Assembly (NCBI GenBank): GCA_022113835.1
Contig: JAILWY010000007.1
Coordinates: forward strand, 9,091,001-9,155,000
Origin: Atopsyche davidsoni
Taxonomy: Eukaryota > Arthropoda > Insecta > Trichoptera > Hydrobiosidae
Length of the DNA stretch: 64,000 bases
Reading direction: 5' to 3'
The position numbers were made by a program, and so were the translations under genes. A model generated the notes under the pieces. That model made no database searches and had not been told where the DNA came from. It saw nothing but the letters and a program-made list of their open reading frames with translations. Below are positions 13,001 to 26,820 of the stretch, in pieces; within the stretch, counting starts at the first letter, position 1, and each line of letters begins with the position of its first letter.

Positions 13001-13320
13001 ACACGCAGCAACACAACCTGCGACCGATTTTCAATCAGCCATTAGCGTCACTTTTATTTTGGGTGTTTTTGTATGGTTTTGGCTTGGTTAACAACGCTCA
13101 GTAGAACGCTATTGGCTAGTTGCAAGTCGGTCGCAAGTCGTGTCGCTGCGGGTGTAGGGAGCTTCAACTGTTTGTTATTACGTGTCGGCGACGGATGCAA
13201 GACTTGGTACTTTACGTCTCTTGGTTCGATCAATCTCATGGCCAGTCGCGACACAACTTGTATCGTAGGCAAAAACACCCAAAATTAGGGACGCTAGTGG
13301 CTGATTGAAAATCAACACGG
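13001..13320. mobile_element. Nested palindromic MITE copies
   Basis: Two inverted structures overlap. ACACGCAGCAACACAACCTG at 13,001 is answered by the complementary GTCGCAAGTCGTGTCGCTGC ending near 13,155. In addition GATTTTCAATCAGCCA and GGGTGTTTTT (13,026-13,070) are answered by their reverse complements at 13,271-13,313. The arms match the family at 8,673, 22,419 and 26,717. There is no transposase, so this is a non-autonomous element, probably one copy inserted in or rearranged with another. Confidence 0.65.
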
Positions 13321-13437
13321 AGTCATATCAGCTAGATTTTATATGTTCGATAGTAACATTATGTGGTGGATGATATTTCGCGCAATGCAGCGGGCTGTGC
13401 GAGCAGCTTTGCGAGCGCGCCTCGCAGTGGAGCTGTG

Positions 13438-13575
13438 CAGTTATAAAAAGAAGTGCGTACGCAAAGTGACTTACAGGATTAAAAGTACGAAAATACCGCA
13501 CTTTGTTGCGGCGCGAGTGCGAGTGCTACAACTCGCCGGGCGCCGTAAACAAACCCGCTTCCAGAACTTTCCAAG
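13438..13575. promoter_or_regulatory. Possible TATA box and heat-shock-type element
   Basis: TTATAAAAAG lies at about 13,440 inside a GC-richer block, and TTCCAGAACTTTC at 13,559-13,571 is three perfect alternating pentamer cores (TTC-nn-GAA-nn-TTC), the heat-shock factor recognition pattern. No heat-shock gene is visible next to it, so a working promoter is not shown. The 99-codon open frame across the block is Arg-rich and unrecognised. Confidence 0.25.
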
Positions 13576-14924
13576 CGAAAGCCACGCTCCAACGCTCTGG
13601 GATGACGATGCTTTAAATTACTTGTTAAAAAAATATTTTTGATATCTCTAAAAAACTTTTTTTTAAATAATTTTCCGCACAACAAAAATTATTTTATTAG
13701 TTGTTGTAATGCTTGACATCTCTCCCATTGCCTTTCATTTTGTTCACATACCTATTTTTCACTGTTTAAAAAATCTTTCTTAAAAACCTTGGCTTGCTTT
13801 GGTCAAGTGATTATTTAAAAATGAACACCAGTTAACACCATTAGATAAATTTCAACTAACCGAAGAAAATACGTTGTGTTTCTAATCTTTGATATTTTTT
13901 TATTTTTATATATTTATTTAAAAAAGTATATTAAAAATGTTGCAGGTGATCTTTCATATATATTGAAAAAGCTTATAAACTATATACACGAAAAATATTC
14001 AATAAAATAGGTGCTCTACCAATTTAAAAATCTTCATAATGTTAGTGCGGCTCATTTTGGACTTGGGACAGATGAGTATTTGGCGTCTTCTAAAACGAAC
14101 ATTAAATTTTATAACCTTCGGTATGGACGGGACACTTTTATTCTGTAAAAAATCCACAATAAATAAAATAAATTTGTGAGGTATACATTTGTAAGCTTAT
14201 TATTTTGATTTTTTTTTTTTTTTTTTTTAATATTTTGGTCTGTAGTAATGTTGAACTTTTAAAACTAGTTCGGTTCAATTACATTTAATGGGCAACTTAC
14301 GGACTTGCATTTCATACCTGAAACAAACTGATAAAAAAACAGGTACAAAATAATTAGTTCTCATTTACTAAAAGCTGCCTGTTGTCAAATAAAACTTTTG
14401 ATGCAATTGTAAAAAAATGTAAAGGTTTATTCGTTGAATGTCTACTTCAATTATGATTATTATTATTGATTATGTTTGTTGGAGGAGATTGCTCATGTGA
14501 TTTAAATAAACTGTCAAATAACCTTTAGTGGGTAGTATTGAATATGAGTTTGGTTTTTTAATCAGTGTATACGAAACGCATTGAAACGGTTACGATCTAT
14601 TTATTATTAACGATAAATTGATTTATATAACTTCAAAGTAGAAGACGTAATATTTGGTTACTTCATATTTCGCCAAATAGTGCGTATATTTTTGAAATAT
14701 CTGACTTAATTATGCCGACAATAGGCACTTGCAACCAAAATATTACGCACTGTTGAGCAATTATTATCAAAAATGGCAAAATGAACGTAATTAATGGTAT
14801 TTTTTCTCAGCATTACTAATCATCAAACAGTGATTCGCCTGAAACCTATGATTATGTTTGTGTTTATATAATGAAGGATGGACTTATTTATACTATTCCA
14901 AGAATTACGAAAAAAAGATTGCAT

Positions 14925-14965
<41 letters not shown>

Positions 14966-14998
14966 CATATGTGTGTGTGTGTGTTTGTGTATATATAT
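14925..14998. repeat. Compound (CA)n(TA)n(TG)n tract
   Basis: ACAC repeats run into ATAT repeats and then GTGT repeats, so the whole tract is self-complementary and can fold as one long hairpin. Confidence 0.9.
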
Positions 14999-15550
14999 TT
15001 ATGTATATATATATTTGTTTGTGGATACGTTGTATGTGGTACGTTGTACGCCTGCACCGACAATGGAATGTCGTTAAATTTTGAATATAACCTCAAAAGC
15101 TAATGTTTTTAAACCCAACATAATGGTCAATTAAAAAGCAAATAGTGTTGGTGATTTGCTTTCAAGCCGTGTGCGAACAGGAAGGTCGACCATATGCATA
15201 AACTGCTTCGGGAATATGTTAATTTGGCTAAATGTGAGATATATATTTACGCGACAAAGCTGATTTTTAATGCTTAAATGTATAAACGCACACACCGCCT
15301 GCATATAAACTGCCACATTATTGTAAATAATACGATCGTGTACATTAACCGCAAAACTCTTCTTACATTTTGATTTATAATACTGAGATATAATACTAAG
15401 TTTTATTGTATTCCAGCAAATTTAACAAAAATATTTAGTAACGTGTCACAATTTGATTCATTTTGGAATGTTTATCAGAGCTGCCAAGACTTGGCGTACT
15501 TACAGCCAATAGCAAGTGCGCCATTTTATATATATATTTTATCTCATCTA

Positions 15551-15960
15551 AGGGACTTCGGAAAGGATGGGTAACTCCCAAAGTAAAAAAACAGCATAAA
15601 ATTGATAAAATACAATAACTCAGAATTTATTAAATAATATGAAATTATGTTCAAAGACAACAATGCCAAGAAAACGAATATGAAATGCGTTTGGGTATTT
15701 GTACTGTTACTAAACATGTATTTTTGACCATAATATATGTTATTCGTTTTTGGGATATTGTTGTTTAGATGTCATGATATAAAAGATTAATTTATAATTG
15801 GCGTATATTAAATTTTAAAATAACAATATGGCTATACATTGCCCCAGCTACACCCCTCGGCCACTCCGACTTTTTTAAGATGGCCCTGAAGCTCGAGTCA
15901 ACTCCGCGTTGTGTTTTGGTTCTAAATTCACGACCCACTAAAAGTTATCCCGAAGTCCCT
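15551..15960. mobile_element. TA-flanked MITE, about 410 bp
   Basis: The left end is AGGGACTTCGG preceded by TA (15,549-15,550); the right end is CCGAAGTCCCT followed by TA (15,961-15,962). TA duplications with short TIRs fit a Tc1/mariner-type non-autonomous element. The interior has no transposase frame. Confidence 0.65.
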
Positions 15961-18004
15961 TACGGCCGGCCAGAATGTTAAAAAATTGCCAGGAGCAAAC
16001 AAAAACACACATTATTCAATTCATAGAAATCGATACACACCTGTATTTTTAAAATAGCATCGTCAGCATGAACAATGACTTAAAATAAAAACACATCCAG
16101 AATCGTTTACTAAACCATTTCTAAGTTCAGTGTTTACTAAGTATTTTCTAATAATTTTATAAAATATTACAAAAGTTTATTATTTTTATAATAAATATGA
16201 ATAGCCAAAAATGGCTTAGAGTTTGCTAGAATTTTTGTTTACAAGCGTTTTCGCCGTTCAATTAAATTAATCTGTCGTTGCTTATTATTTTTATGATATA
16301 TTTTAGTATAAAGCCGTAAAAATGGGTTAATACTACTGTTTCCTTTCTAGAAATTATTTTTTAGTGGTTTTCTTCTAAAAAAACAATACCAAATTATTTT
16401 TTTTGCAACATTCTTGCTATTTATTAAATTTGAAATAAGCTTAAATATTACTATTAAAAAATAAACTCACATGATGATTTCAGCACTAACGTTTTTTTTT
16501 ATATTAAAACTGTTCTGATACGCTTTCTAGTCTATCTCGAATTGCTGAAATTTTTTTCTTTATATGGATGCAAAAACGTTAAAATTTGCAACTTTTTAAA
16601 ATTGTTAGAAAAAATCACTAAAAGCTGCGTCAAATTAATTTTTGCAATACGTCGCAGTAAATAATTAAGAAACAGGTTGTTTTTTTTGTCATTTGATAGA
16701 AAACATAATCTACACACGGTAAGATAGAAAAGCTTTCGAGAGACCACTCTGAAATGTGAGTAATTTGCTATTTTATCGCCTTGGTAGGTGGTTCGCAAAT
16801 AAAAACAAATAAATCAGGCACAACAACCTTATCTCTCAATTCATTTGACGCACACTACAATATTGCCAGATGTAAAAAAGCTCATTTCTTGCGGTGTTCA
16901 AAAAAAAAAAAAACATGCCTATTTGATTGGACCAGTACGGCCGCAATTTTATTTATTTGTTTAAAACTGTTGGGTGTTCACATTACTTTATACGCGGAGT
17001 TCGGAAATCGGTAGCAGGAAGCAGTGTCGAAATAATTCCAATCAAACAAAGGATCATTTCTCCAGTGTGGGTACGAATACAATTATGTGCAACTCTTTCA
17101 GGCACTGTTAAATATATCCTTAGAATTAATTATTCTAGACTACGCGTTTTCCTTATTATTTTTTACAATCTTTTTATGTGTAGTCTGCCTTAGCGTAAGA
17201 TTAAATACGTTTTAAAATATTTAGACATATCTAAATAATTACGAGGTATGGAAACTGTTTACGAAATAAATCGTAAAATTCAGTTCAAACAATCTAATTC
17301 CGCATTCTGTGCGATTCGGTCGGCGCGCAAATCACGCCTTGCAATAGTAGGCTAGTATATGGGTCAGTAGATAGCTTCACACGTCAATGCAGGACATGCA
17401 GTTCATTATCTGCATGCATGCATATATTCCCTGGAATGCTTTTTTTATAAATAAAATGACTGAGAACATTGCGGGGTTTGTAAACACAAAGAGTACCTTA
17501 TGATAAATGTGATATCAGGATTACAAACACAAAACGATTGCAATTGAACAATCGGAAAAAGTTCTTCAACCATTTGGTTTTAGCGTTATGTTTCAAACTA
17601 TTAATCAATTTCAAATACTCAAAACAGGCAGAGTTTGTGTAGGTATCAACTAAATTGAAATCTTTAATTCGTTTAGGCAGTTAATTATGTTTGTAATTAC
17701 TTTATTCTAAGATTACTTACATTATGCATGTACAAATTTGATCACCACTGTTATTGGTTCATATGTTATTATTTACAGTGCCCTATTTAAATCAAATTAA
17801 ATCCGTATTACTTAAATGGTGATTAATCACATATACCTGCCCTCGATTGCAAAGAGGTTAGGTTGCATGGAATATTGAATACAGCATTTCAAGAATAAAT
17901 TATTGTGATTTTGTCAGCGTCAAATCGAGCAGGATTCGGGCATTCGACGAATGGCTTCCAATTTGTATATTAGGCTCGTTATTTTCGGAAAGCATTACGC
18001 AACT

Positions 18005-18120
18005 TCGCATAATTTATGAGGCGCCCGCCATTTTGTGTTCAGTTCCTTTGTGTGCGTCTGACGGTCTCTCTTTCGGCAGAATCGGTCGCGGATTTTTGCC
18101 ATTTTTTTATTGTCGTGGGG
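18005..18120 (+). promoter_or_regulatory. Promoter-like block with GCCATTTT and initiator
   Basis: GCGCCCGCCATTTTGTG is followed by TTCAGTTCC, resembling a Pho/YY1-type GCCATTTT motif next to an arthropod initiator (TCAGTT). No coding exon follows before the CA microsatellite. It could start a non-coding or distant-exon transcript. Confidence 0.2.
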
Positions 18121-18169
18121 CACTTTTTTGCAAACGGGTCAAACCAGTCTTCCAAACGTAACAAATGCA

Positions 18170-18171
<2 letters not shown>

Positions 18172-18202
<31 letters not shown>

Positions 18203-18207
18203 GCGCG
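18172..18207. repeat. (CA)n microsatellite
   Basis: About 14 CA units ending in a GCGCGCG run. Confidence 0.95.
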
Positions 18208-19092
18208 TTCAAACACACACATAGCCACATAAGCATCCACACATTATACCTTTGTATATACCTACACGTGATGTATTCGTGCACAGTGTTCACACACGCG
18301 ATGGAGGCAGCCCTAAAGAGGATGTTCTATCAACCTACAGCTTATAAGAAAGCACGAAATTATATTTGTGTTAATTTGTTTTAATTTTCTTACTGTGCAT
18401 CGAGAATTATTTAATTAATTTTTGATTTCAAAGTGCAAATAAACATACGCTTATATAAATGTCGTGGTTTATTTTTCACTAAAAAGGAATACTCAAATCG
18501 TCATTTGATTGAGTTTTATCTCATTCGTGGAATAAATATTAACTTCGTTTTCCATATGAAATCTTGAACGTTTATTTGTTCAAAAACTTTTATGCTATGT
18601 TCGACAGTAAACTATTGTAAAACGTAACACAACGTGTGATTATCATCATCCAAACTTTAAAATGATAGACTACCCTTTAAAGCACAAATTACATCTGTCA
18701 TGATGAAGCTGTTAACCCGGCCGAAGTCCCCGTGTCTAGACGTCCTCTAGGTTTTTTATAGCAACTGTAATACAACATGATGACACTTTTTGTCCACGGT
18801 TTGTCTAGTAAAGCTGCCCGCCCACTATCAATTCAAATGCAAACGGGGCAAGTTTTTTTTTCAAATTGTTTTAAATTTTATTTCACAAGCTGCTCTATCA
18901 TTTATTTTGTCGCTTACATTGTTTTTTACGCGCATTCTTCGCATGCAAATAGACTTAATGCCAAAACTATGAACCACAAAAGTTTTTCAAAACTCAAAGC
19001 TATATTTTTCTCTTCAATAATTGTAAGGGTTGTGCTTACAATACGGTATTTGGCTGTCCCCTAATGCTGCTCGCTTGGGGCTTACAAAATGT

Positions 19093-19326
19093 GATTTCTC
19101 TATTTTTGTTATTGAGTTTGTGTAGGGAAAACATATGTTAAAAACCTTTTAATTTTATTTTATGTAAATTTACAATAGTTCTAAGGACTATGCCACAATA
19201 CGGCATGTGGCTATTTACTGGTTCTGCGCGCAGATTGTAAGGCTTACAACATGTGGTTTAGGCGATAGCGTATATGGATTTCTCTGTTTTCGTTATTGAG
19301 TTTGTGTAGGGAAAAACATGTACTTA
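19093..19326. repeat. Diverged direct duplication
   Basis: ATTTCTCTATTTTTGTTATT...GAGTTTGTGTAGGGAAAA near 19,093 recurs as ATTTCTCTGTTTTCGTTATT...GAGTTTGTGTAGGGAAAA near 19,278, about 185 bp apart, with further similarity upstream (CAATACGG, GGCTTACAA). It is an old tandem duplication. Confidence 0.7.
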
Positions 19327-22300
19327 AATAAAGCCTTAAATTAAATCGCTAGTGAATTTTTTTTTTCGCCCTTTGCATTTTGTCTTTGAAAGATAATAAT
19401 TATTTAACACACTGCCATCTAGCGACGAAGCGCCGCAACTCGATCACACTTCTTTTTGTATTTTTTATTCATACTTAATTTTACAAATCTTGCATTCATA
19501 GTAAAACTGGCATATTCACATACTAAAGGATTTAAATGCCGTCAAAATGCAGGCATCCAACTGTCGCCTTCACGCCATTTTACCGCATTAGTTACCCTTT
19601 TCGAAGAAAGCGTCCATTTTACAATAAAAAGATTTTTAATCGGAGTGTGTGTAATATGTACCGTGATATAACTAATTTGGGGATATGGGAATTTATACGA
19701 CGGGATATATTATAAAAAGCATTACAATTTCGTTATATATTTTTTAAATTGATACTATCTCATAATTTTATATAACTTTTTTTATTGAGATTACATAGGA
19801 ATTGTTTTATTATTGCAAATTTCTGTTATATCTTGATTATTCTAGAATATTTGTATGGAATTTAATAATCGGTTTATTCACCTTATCAATGAAAATATAC
19901 ATATAATATTTAAAAAAAAAAAAACTAATTTGCAGCTTTACATTTTTTATTATTCTGTATAAATAATTAAATTTCATCACCATTCCTTGTAGCTTAGCTA
20001 TTCATTTATTAAATTTAATAGCATTTAAATTTATCGCGCTTTATAGTATTCAAAATAAAATGTACTAAATATTATATGTAATTAAGTTTATCGTTTAAAA
20101 AATGCATTCAATGGTAGGTACTACGTAATACACGTGCACGACGCGATAAATTTAACTTCACTTGTTGTATTGAACTGTCTGATTTTATAACAATCAGTAC
20201 TTTCGATTATGAGATGATATATTCTGAAAATTCCTGAGCAGGAATCTCAATCGTGAAACATATTTTTCAAAAAACTCATAACACGCGCATCAAAAATCAG
20301 AGCTCATGAATTCTATATATGTATTCTAAAATTATTACTATGCCTCATAGTTAGTTACCTGCCGTGATCTTGAAAAATTTCAGTACCGTGTATTTTATTA
20401 ATCAGCACGTATATTTTATTTATAATCGTTACTTCTAATTATAGTTATATGTAGTTTTTTTCAACAAATAATTGATCTTATATGACTTGTCGCAAGAGTA
20501 CCAAAGGCTTAAAACTTATTCAACACGTGTATAGATTGTTTTTATTGTATGCTTTTGAGAAATTTATTTATTGATTAAATCTTATTAAATTTAAAGATCA
20601 CTATCTCTTTTTAAACAAATTAAATTACTTAAAAATTCACTGTACAAAACAAAAGTAAAGAATATATGATAATGAAGCATATTTCAATACATTTTTGAAA
20701 CCATCAGCTGGGCTATGTCAAATGAACTGTTGGTATAGTCAAGCTAATAAAGTATTCAATTATGAATAAAAAAAAGAAATTTTACTACAAATGTAGTAAG
20801 TATCTAAGGTTAATCGATTTTAATATGTCACTGACTTGACTTGACATCAATGATTTGCATATTATTTTCATATAATTTGACATTTGAGTTCTGGACACTG
20901 TTTTGAAACAGCTTCAATCAGTTGATTTAAATAATAAAGATACTAATGCGGAAGATTAACATTTTAAAGGTTTACGGACACGACATTATACAGAGTGTTG
21001 ATTATTTCCTTTTTGCAAACATTTCAACGCACGGTTATTACAAATTTACTAAGATTAAAAAAAAAAAGTTTTATGTTACTCTGTACAATAATTTACACGT
21101 ACAATAATTACAACGTAAATAAACGTTCATTGCTGGTGTTTTTTTTTAATTTTTAGTTCAATAAATTTCTAAGCATGTTTGTTTATTAAATAAACATATT
21201 CGCGAATTAATCAAACATAACCAACTACTAGTTAAAAAAAATATTAAGCAATGGGTGGTCACAGATACACGATTAATGTGCATTTTGTTGCAATGTATGC
21301 ACCGTGTGAAGTTTCGGCTAGATGTAGCTGTTGAGTAATACATCATATACTTTTGTAATTTATCCATGTATTATTTATTACATAGGTATTATCAAGTCAT
21401 TCGTTGTACTCGTATGTTTGCAGAAGAGCCCCAACATACTTGAGTGATTATTCTGGCGCTACAAATCTTAAAAACAAAGGTCGATTTACTTACTAAGAAA
21501 TTGAAATGTTTTGATTATTTGTCTGTTGCTTCGGCCACAGGAGACATGTTCAAGGAAATTAAAAGTGCGATGAAATTTGACTGCCATTAGAACTTAGCGC
21601 ACCACTCCGAGTCCCAGTTAGCAACAATTTATAAACATATATTATTTATATTTTATTAACAAACCTATTAGAAATATTATGTGAAGCTGTCCTTGTAAAT
21701 AATATGAGTAATTTTGACTTTTCAACATTTAATGGGATCTAGACATACTGCGTTACCTGAATAGTTTGTCAAAGGCTGTTTTGCCATAATACGTATGTAC
21801 TCTGGGTCTAAGAACATAAGATTTGGATATCTGTACTGTAAAAAATATAATATTATTGTATGAATATTGTGTTAAATAATATTTCTACTTTTATGAAAAA
21901 GTAAAAACTTTTATTGCCTAAGCATGCATCAAAAAATATTTAGAACTGCATGAATAAAATTGATTTTAATCCAGTACATTTATATCCGAATAAAACTGTT
22001 TTTTAGATCTACGTAGTCAGAGGAATGGTCCCAGTCTCAATTTAATTTAATGCTTCTTTAAATAGCTAATAGAAGCAGCTTTTATTAATGGTTATTAGTA
22101 ATAGCTGCTAATAAACCAATTCCAACTGTTGGAGAGTGGTCATTTGACAAGTCCAGAGTCGGTCTAACAAATGAACCCATCGGCAGTCTGGCAACAAATC
22201 CGTATGCCCTGAAGCTCGCTTTGGAGAAGTGGTGGGTAGATAAATAACGTTTAAGAACCACTGCATACACTGTCGATAAATAGAAAAGGGAATATTTTTT

Positions 22301-22418
22301 TACTGGACAGCAGGACTATTAATCTGATGTTATCTGCATCAAAATATTGATGCACACACGTAACTCAGAACGTTGTAGTTCAAAAACCGTTTTATAGCTA
22401 CAAAAGATTTTTGCTGCC

Positions 22419-22470
22419 TACACATGCTGCGACACAACCGACAACCGAACGGCAATTAGCCAATGACATT
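22419..22470 (+). repeat. Half copy of palindromic MITE family
   Basis: ACACATGCTGCGACACAACC followed by GGCAATTAGCCAATGACATT matches the arm consensus of the copies at 13.0 and 26.7 kb. The opposing arm is not evident. Confidence 0.5.
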
Positions 22471-23849
22471 CTGTACAAAAACATATTACGTTACATTACG
22501 ATGGATTGCAATTGTATGTGGACTTAACAGTTTATATAAATGTTGGATCTATTCAATTGATTTTTACTAATTTAATTTGTCATCTAATGATGAATAAAAT
22601 GTATTGGGTATCTCTGCATATATTTGTCAAAAAAATTATGCTTTATATCTTGATTAGGGATTTTTTACAAATATTAAATACCTTATTATTAATACCGATA
22701 TTTTCACAAGTTGAATCAGTTATATTTTTCATAGAGTACGTAAAAACAGTATTTTTTGAGGTGCAGCGTTTTTTTCATTTGGTATCAAAATATTTATTTC
22801 CTTAGCAGATAAGATATATCTCAATTTTGTTATTGACTTTTTTTTAATCTACAAAATGCCCGGAGAGAAAATTCACAGACAAACATCATCTTAAATCATA
22901 TTATATTAACATAGCCATAACATTTATGTGATTTTTAAGCATTGGGAGAAATTAATGTCTTTGTTATTGACACTTACTATCGACGCATTAAAACAAATAA
23001 TTTGATAGCGTTTATAACTTATTTTTTTCTTTGTAAATACAGGCGGGGATTGAAAAAAAGTGTTATTTGTTTATAATTTAAATGTAAATAAAACTTTCTT
23101 TTACCGTTAGTTATTGTTTTTTGTCCAATAATAAAATTGTAGCTTCGTTACCCAGATGCACATTTCTACAAAATTATTTGATAATATATTCATTTAAAAT
23201 ACATAATTTTATCTTTAAAACTTGATTTATTTGAGATATTTCATAAACATATCATTTTATAAGTTGGTCAAAAAAACTTAAGAAATATTTTTTTTTATGT
23301 ATATACTATATAAGTTATAGCCATTACCAAATACTAGATGTATATTTGTACCAATTTTTATTTATTACAATAAATTGTAATAAATAAATCAGCAACCGTA
23401 GCGTATATAATTTGAACCGTTGCACCTATTAATATGAATACTGGAAGTAAATCAGTCTTCTCAAGGCTTAGTTATCATATAATAATTTCTGTATTCTTAT
23501 CAATGCTCGCTGTTGTTTAGTCACTAAGTAGAACTATCTCGGCCCGCATGCAAGCGCCACTTCACTCACCCCTCGAGCGTCTGAACCAATTATCTACTTC
23601 TGACTGTAACGAAGAGATATTGGGGGTGCAGAAAGAGGGGTGGACTCCGCGGCCAACAGGAAACGTCAGTTTTCGAATTCGTCATGCTATTGTATTTCCC
23701 AAGTTCATGTTTAAACAAAATCTACATTTACTATTCAACGTGTTTCAATTTTTCTAATAAAATCTGGTTTGCCGGCTGAAAATTGATAAAGTGAATCAAA
23801 AAGAGCTTTTGTCCAAAAATACCATATCATCTTCTTAAAACAGTTTAAA

Positions 23850-23930
23850 ACACATGGCCTCGAGAACCACGATCGATAAGCAACTGTGCTAACCATAGAG
23901 CCGCGAGGTCATTGTGCCTTCATGCTTTGC
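23850..23930 (-). repeat. Possible tRNA-derived SINE remnant
   Basis: On the minus strand GACCTCGCGGCTCTATGGTT continues AGCACAG, resembling the A-box region of tRNA-derived SINEs, and GTGGTTCTCGA further on resembles a degenerate B box. There is no clear tail or target duplication, so this is tentative. Confidence 0.3.
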
Positions 23931-24654
23931 ATGCTCTGATAGTATATTTTTTACTAACCTCGCGCTTGTACGCTTGCTTGAATATAGCACGATGGATTGC
24001 ATACACAACAAACTAACCATTGCGTTGTTTTAAGTACAGCAAGTGCCTTAAAGTATGTGTTTTTAGAAATATAATACGCATTTTAATTTAATTTAATTTA
24101 CTGGAATGCCTTGAGAGCTGCCACAAGTGGGCGAATGGTGTACAGTTCCTATAAACAAAAATGTGTTATTTCACAACATTGATTGATATTCTTTGTGATT
24201 ATAATATTGATTATGACAAAATCAATTTTTTCTTGACCCACTTGTCGGTCCTTCAATTTCATCGAGTGAGCATTCGATTGTCTAATTGGGCTCGTGTCTT
24301 TGTTGTTGATATCAAAATGATAACACTAAGAAAACTTCATTGGAAGAAAAAGTGTAAATTTTCTTTGATCTCTGAAGAGATTTAGTTATCTTCAGGATAT
24401 TGGAGTTCTCCTAAACGCTGGTTGCAAATAAATCCAGCTTAATACATAAAAACCACATTTAATTAACAATATTCATCCACAATGTATAATATTTTAAATT
24501 GAAATATTTGGTTATGTTCACACACGAAACAACGCGGGTACGCGTAAAAATGCCGATCGATCAAATATTTAATAATCATCTGCAATTGTGTGTTCCAATA
24601 CAGCCCTGTTAGCAAGTAGCATCGCCCTGAATGCTAAAATAACGTTTATTATTG

Positions 24655-24792
24655 AAGGGCCACAAGTCAGCAGTTCCGGTAGCCGGGGATGTCCCAGCCC
24701 CGACTGCTGAGGGTGTCCCCCTCTCCGGGGCCCCTGGCATGCGGGTAGCGCGCCCCATGAGCCCCATGAGCCCCATGCGACCCACAGACACA
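24655..24792. other. GC-rich patch with 9-bp tandem unit
   Basis: A GC-rich block containing two and a partial third copy of ATGAGCCCC (24,757-24,778). Open frames exist on the minus strand in two phases, which composition explains. No domain or splice-bounded exon is recognised. It may be an untranslated exon or promoter. Confidence 0.2.
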
Positions 24793-24997
24793 ATGACCTC
24801 GCTAATGTAAGCTGTGATCGGCCAATATAAAGGTCATATGTCATCTTCGATAATGCAGTTTAATAGTGATTATTTGTATGGAGTTATTTCTGTTTGCTCC
24901 ACTTTCGATGAGTCTATATTCAACCACTTTGTTTTGTGTGTGTGAAATAAGCTAAGACAGATGCCCTGCATGTTAGAATTCCGAAATAAACACTGCC

Positions 24998-24999
<2 letters not shown>

Positions 25000-25061
<62 letters not shown>
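25000..25061. repeat. (TA)n microsatellite
   Basis: About 31 uninterrupted AT units. Confidence 0.95.
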
Positions 25062-25064
<3 letters not shown>

Positions 25065-26716
25065 ATACAATAATTATCGTGCCTTCATTTATATATTTTT
25101 CTTCAGGTGCCTCTCCTCACATACACGACATATTTGCCTGTTCATGGTTTCTTCATTTACATAAATAATAAAAATTAACTTTTTTTTTTGGTTAGCGAAC
25201 CCTATGTCATAATTGTCGATAAATTCAGATCGCCTTTGATCACACTGAAACTGGCGTGAGTCAAATTATATTAGTTTGGTATTTATTTGCTAGGATAGGA
25301 ATCAATCCGAGGGTCGACAGTCCAGTGATCAAAACTAATATAATTTATTTTTTCCCTTAAATAGAGTAGTACCACTGTGCGGTACAAGAAGTGTTGTTTT
25401 ACTTTATGATCACCGCAAGATTGTCATGTTTGATAACTTTTTTTCAGAACAGGTTTTACAGAGCGTGGAGTCATTAAAACAGGGGTTGATTGATTCCCAT
25501 CAATCTTCAGTGCCGATAGCCGAGCCACCCTCTCCGCGGCCGCGGCTGTAACGAGCTTCACACTCTATAAAAAGCCTTCGGGTGAAAAAAAACTTCGATT
25601 CGATTTCGTGGGAACCGCACAGGAGTTCGGACACGTCTACCCCGCAAACGACTCTTAAACGTAGTGCTGTATTTTTAATATATTTCACTATACGTAATGA
25701 TGTATAATCGAATGAATAAAAAATCAAGTGGTTTTAGAAACTATTCAGTTTATCGTTTTGTACAGACTACACGCTACTAGATAGTATCTTGTAAAAGTAC
25801 ACGATATTGTGTTACCTGACGACAAAAACGTTTAGCGAAATGGATATAGGATTACTACAGCGTTTCCCTTGACAAGGTTGAAAGTCAAAAGCTCTCACTA
25901 CAAACAAATATTTCAGTAAGCTCCGAAGCATTTGATTTATAATATTTTTTTGTTACAAATTAAACCAGTGGGTTGTGTATTTGTGGGTATAAAAATTTGT
26001 CTGGAATTCAGTTGATTATAGTAAGTAGTTTAGAATCTAGAACCAAAGTTTAAGCACCAGCACTCTGACCTAATCTAACCCAGCGGGCTAAAACAATCAT
26101 TCAGAACTCTGTAGATAAATCTTAGCCCTACTCATTAAGCCGCTCGCGAGGGTGTAAACAAGGGTAGGGGTTGTAGGACAAAAAACACCACGCGGCGCAG
26201 CCTGCATTCCATTCACAGCGCCCTGATTGCATCTGATTACGTCTCATGCCGGAGACTTGTCTATTAGCATTTAAATGGTCATGATTGGAATCGTCTCGAT
26301 TTGTATTTTTTATACGTAAAATTATATTCAAATATTCCCCTGATTAATTGGGCATTGTTTTTGTAACGCGTGGATCAAAGTTTTAATCGCAATTTGCGAC
26401 TTAAACTAGTAAGTACAGCAAATACATTACTGTTGTTCAAGTTTAACTTCTGTTGAATTAGACTGCCATAATAATACTATTTTATCTAGATGCGCAAAGA
26501 CGCACTCTGATATTTTTATTGTGAAAGTGTATGCTGTGGGTTACAAAAGCATGCTGTTTTATTTGAATTATTCATGCTAGACCATGGTTTCGGGCGCAAC
26601 GGACTGGACAGCAAACTATTAAAGAAAATCATGCTTGTTCTTGATTTTTTTCTAATCATTGTTTGGCGTCAGTTTTTATTATTATTATTTTGTTTTTAAT
26701 ATATATTTTTTAAAGT

Positions 26717-26820
26717 ACACGCGTCGCGACACGTCTCGAGACCGATTGATATCAGCCGATAGCGTCCATTTGTTTGGTTTGACAAATAACGCTATCGGTC
26801 AATTGCAAGTCGGTCGCGAC
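26717..26820. mobile_element. Palindromic MITE
   Basis: GTCGCGACACGTCTCGAGAC...CCGATAGCGTCCATTTGT on the left is answered on the right by ACAAATAACGCTATCGGTCA...CAAGTCGGTCGCGAC, a foldback of about 100 bp. A second partial arm (GCAAGTTGTGTCGCGACGTG) follows at 26,917-26,941. It is the best-preserved copy in the window of the family at 8.67, 13.0 and 22.4 kb. No coding capacity. Confidence 0.6.

Noticed and set aside
13343..13642. 99-codon open frame
   Set aside because: Arg/Ala-rich because of the GC-richer block; no family features.
23548..23757. 69-codon open frame with a GC-richer start
   Set aside because: No domain, no clear donor in frame; the second half is AT-rich noise.
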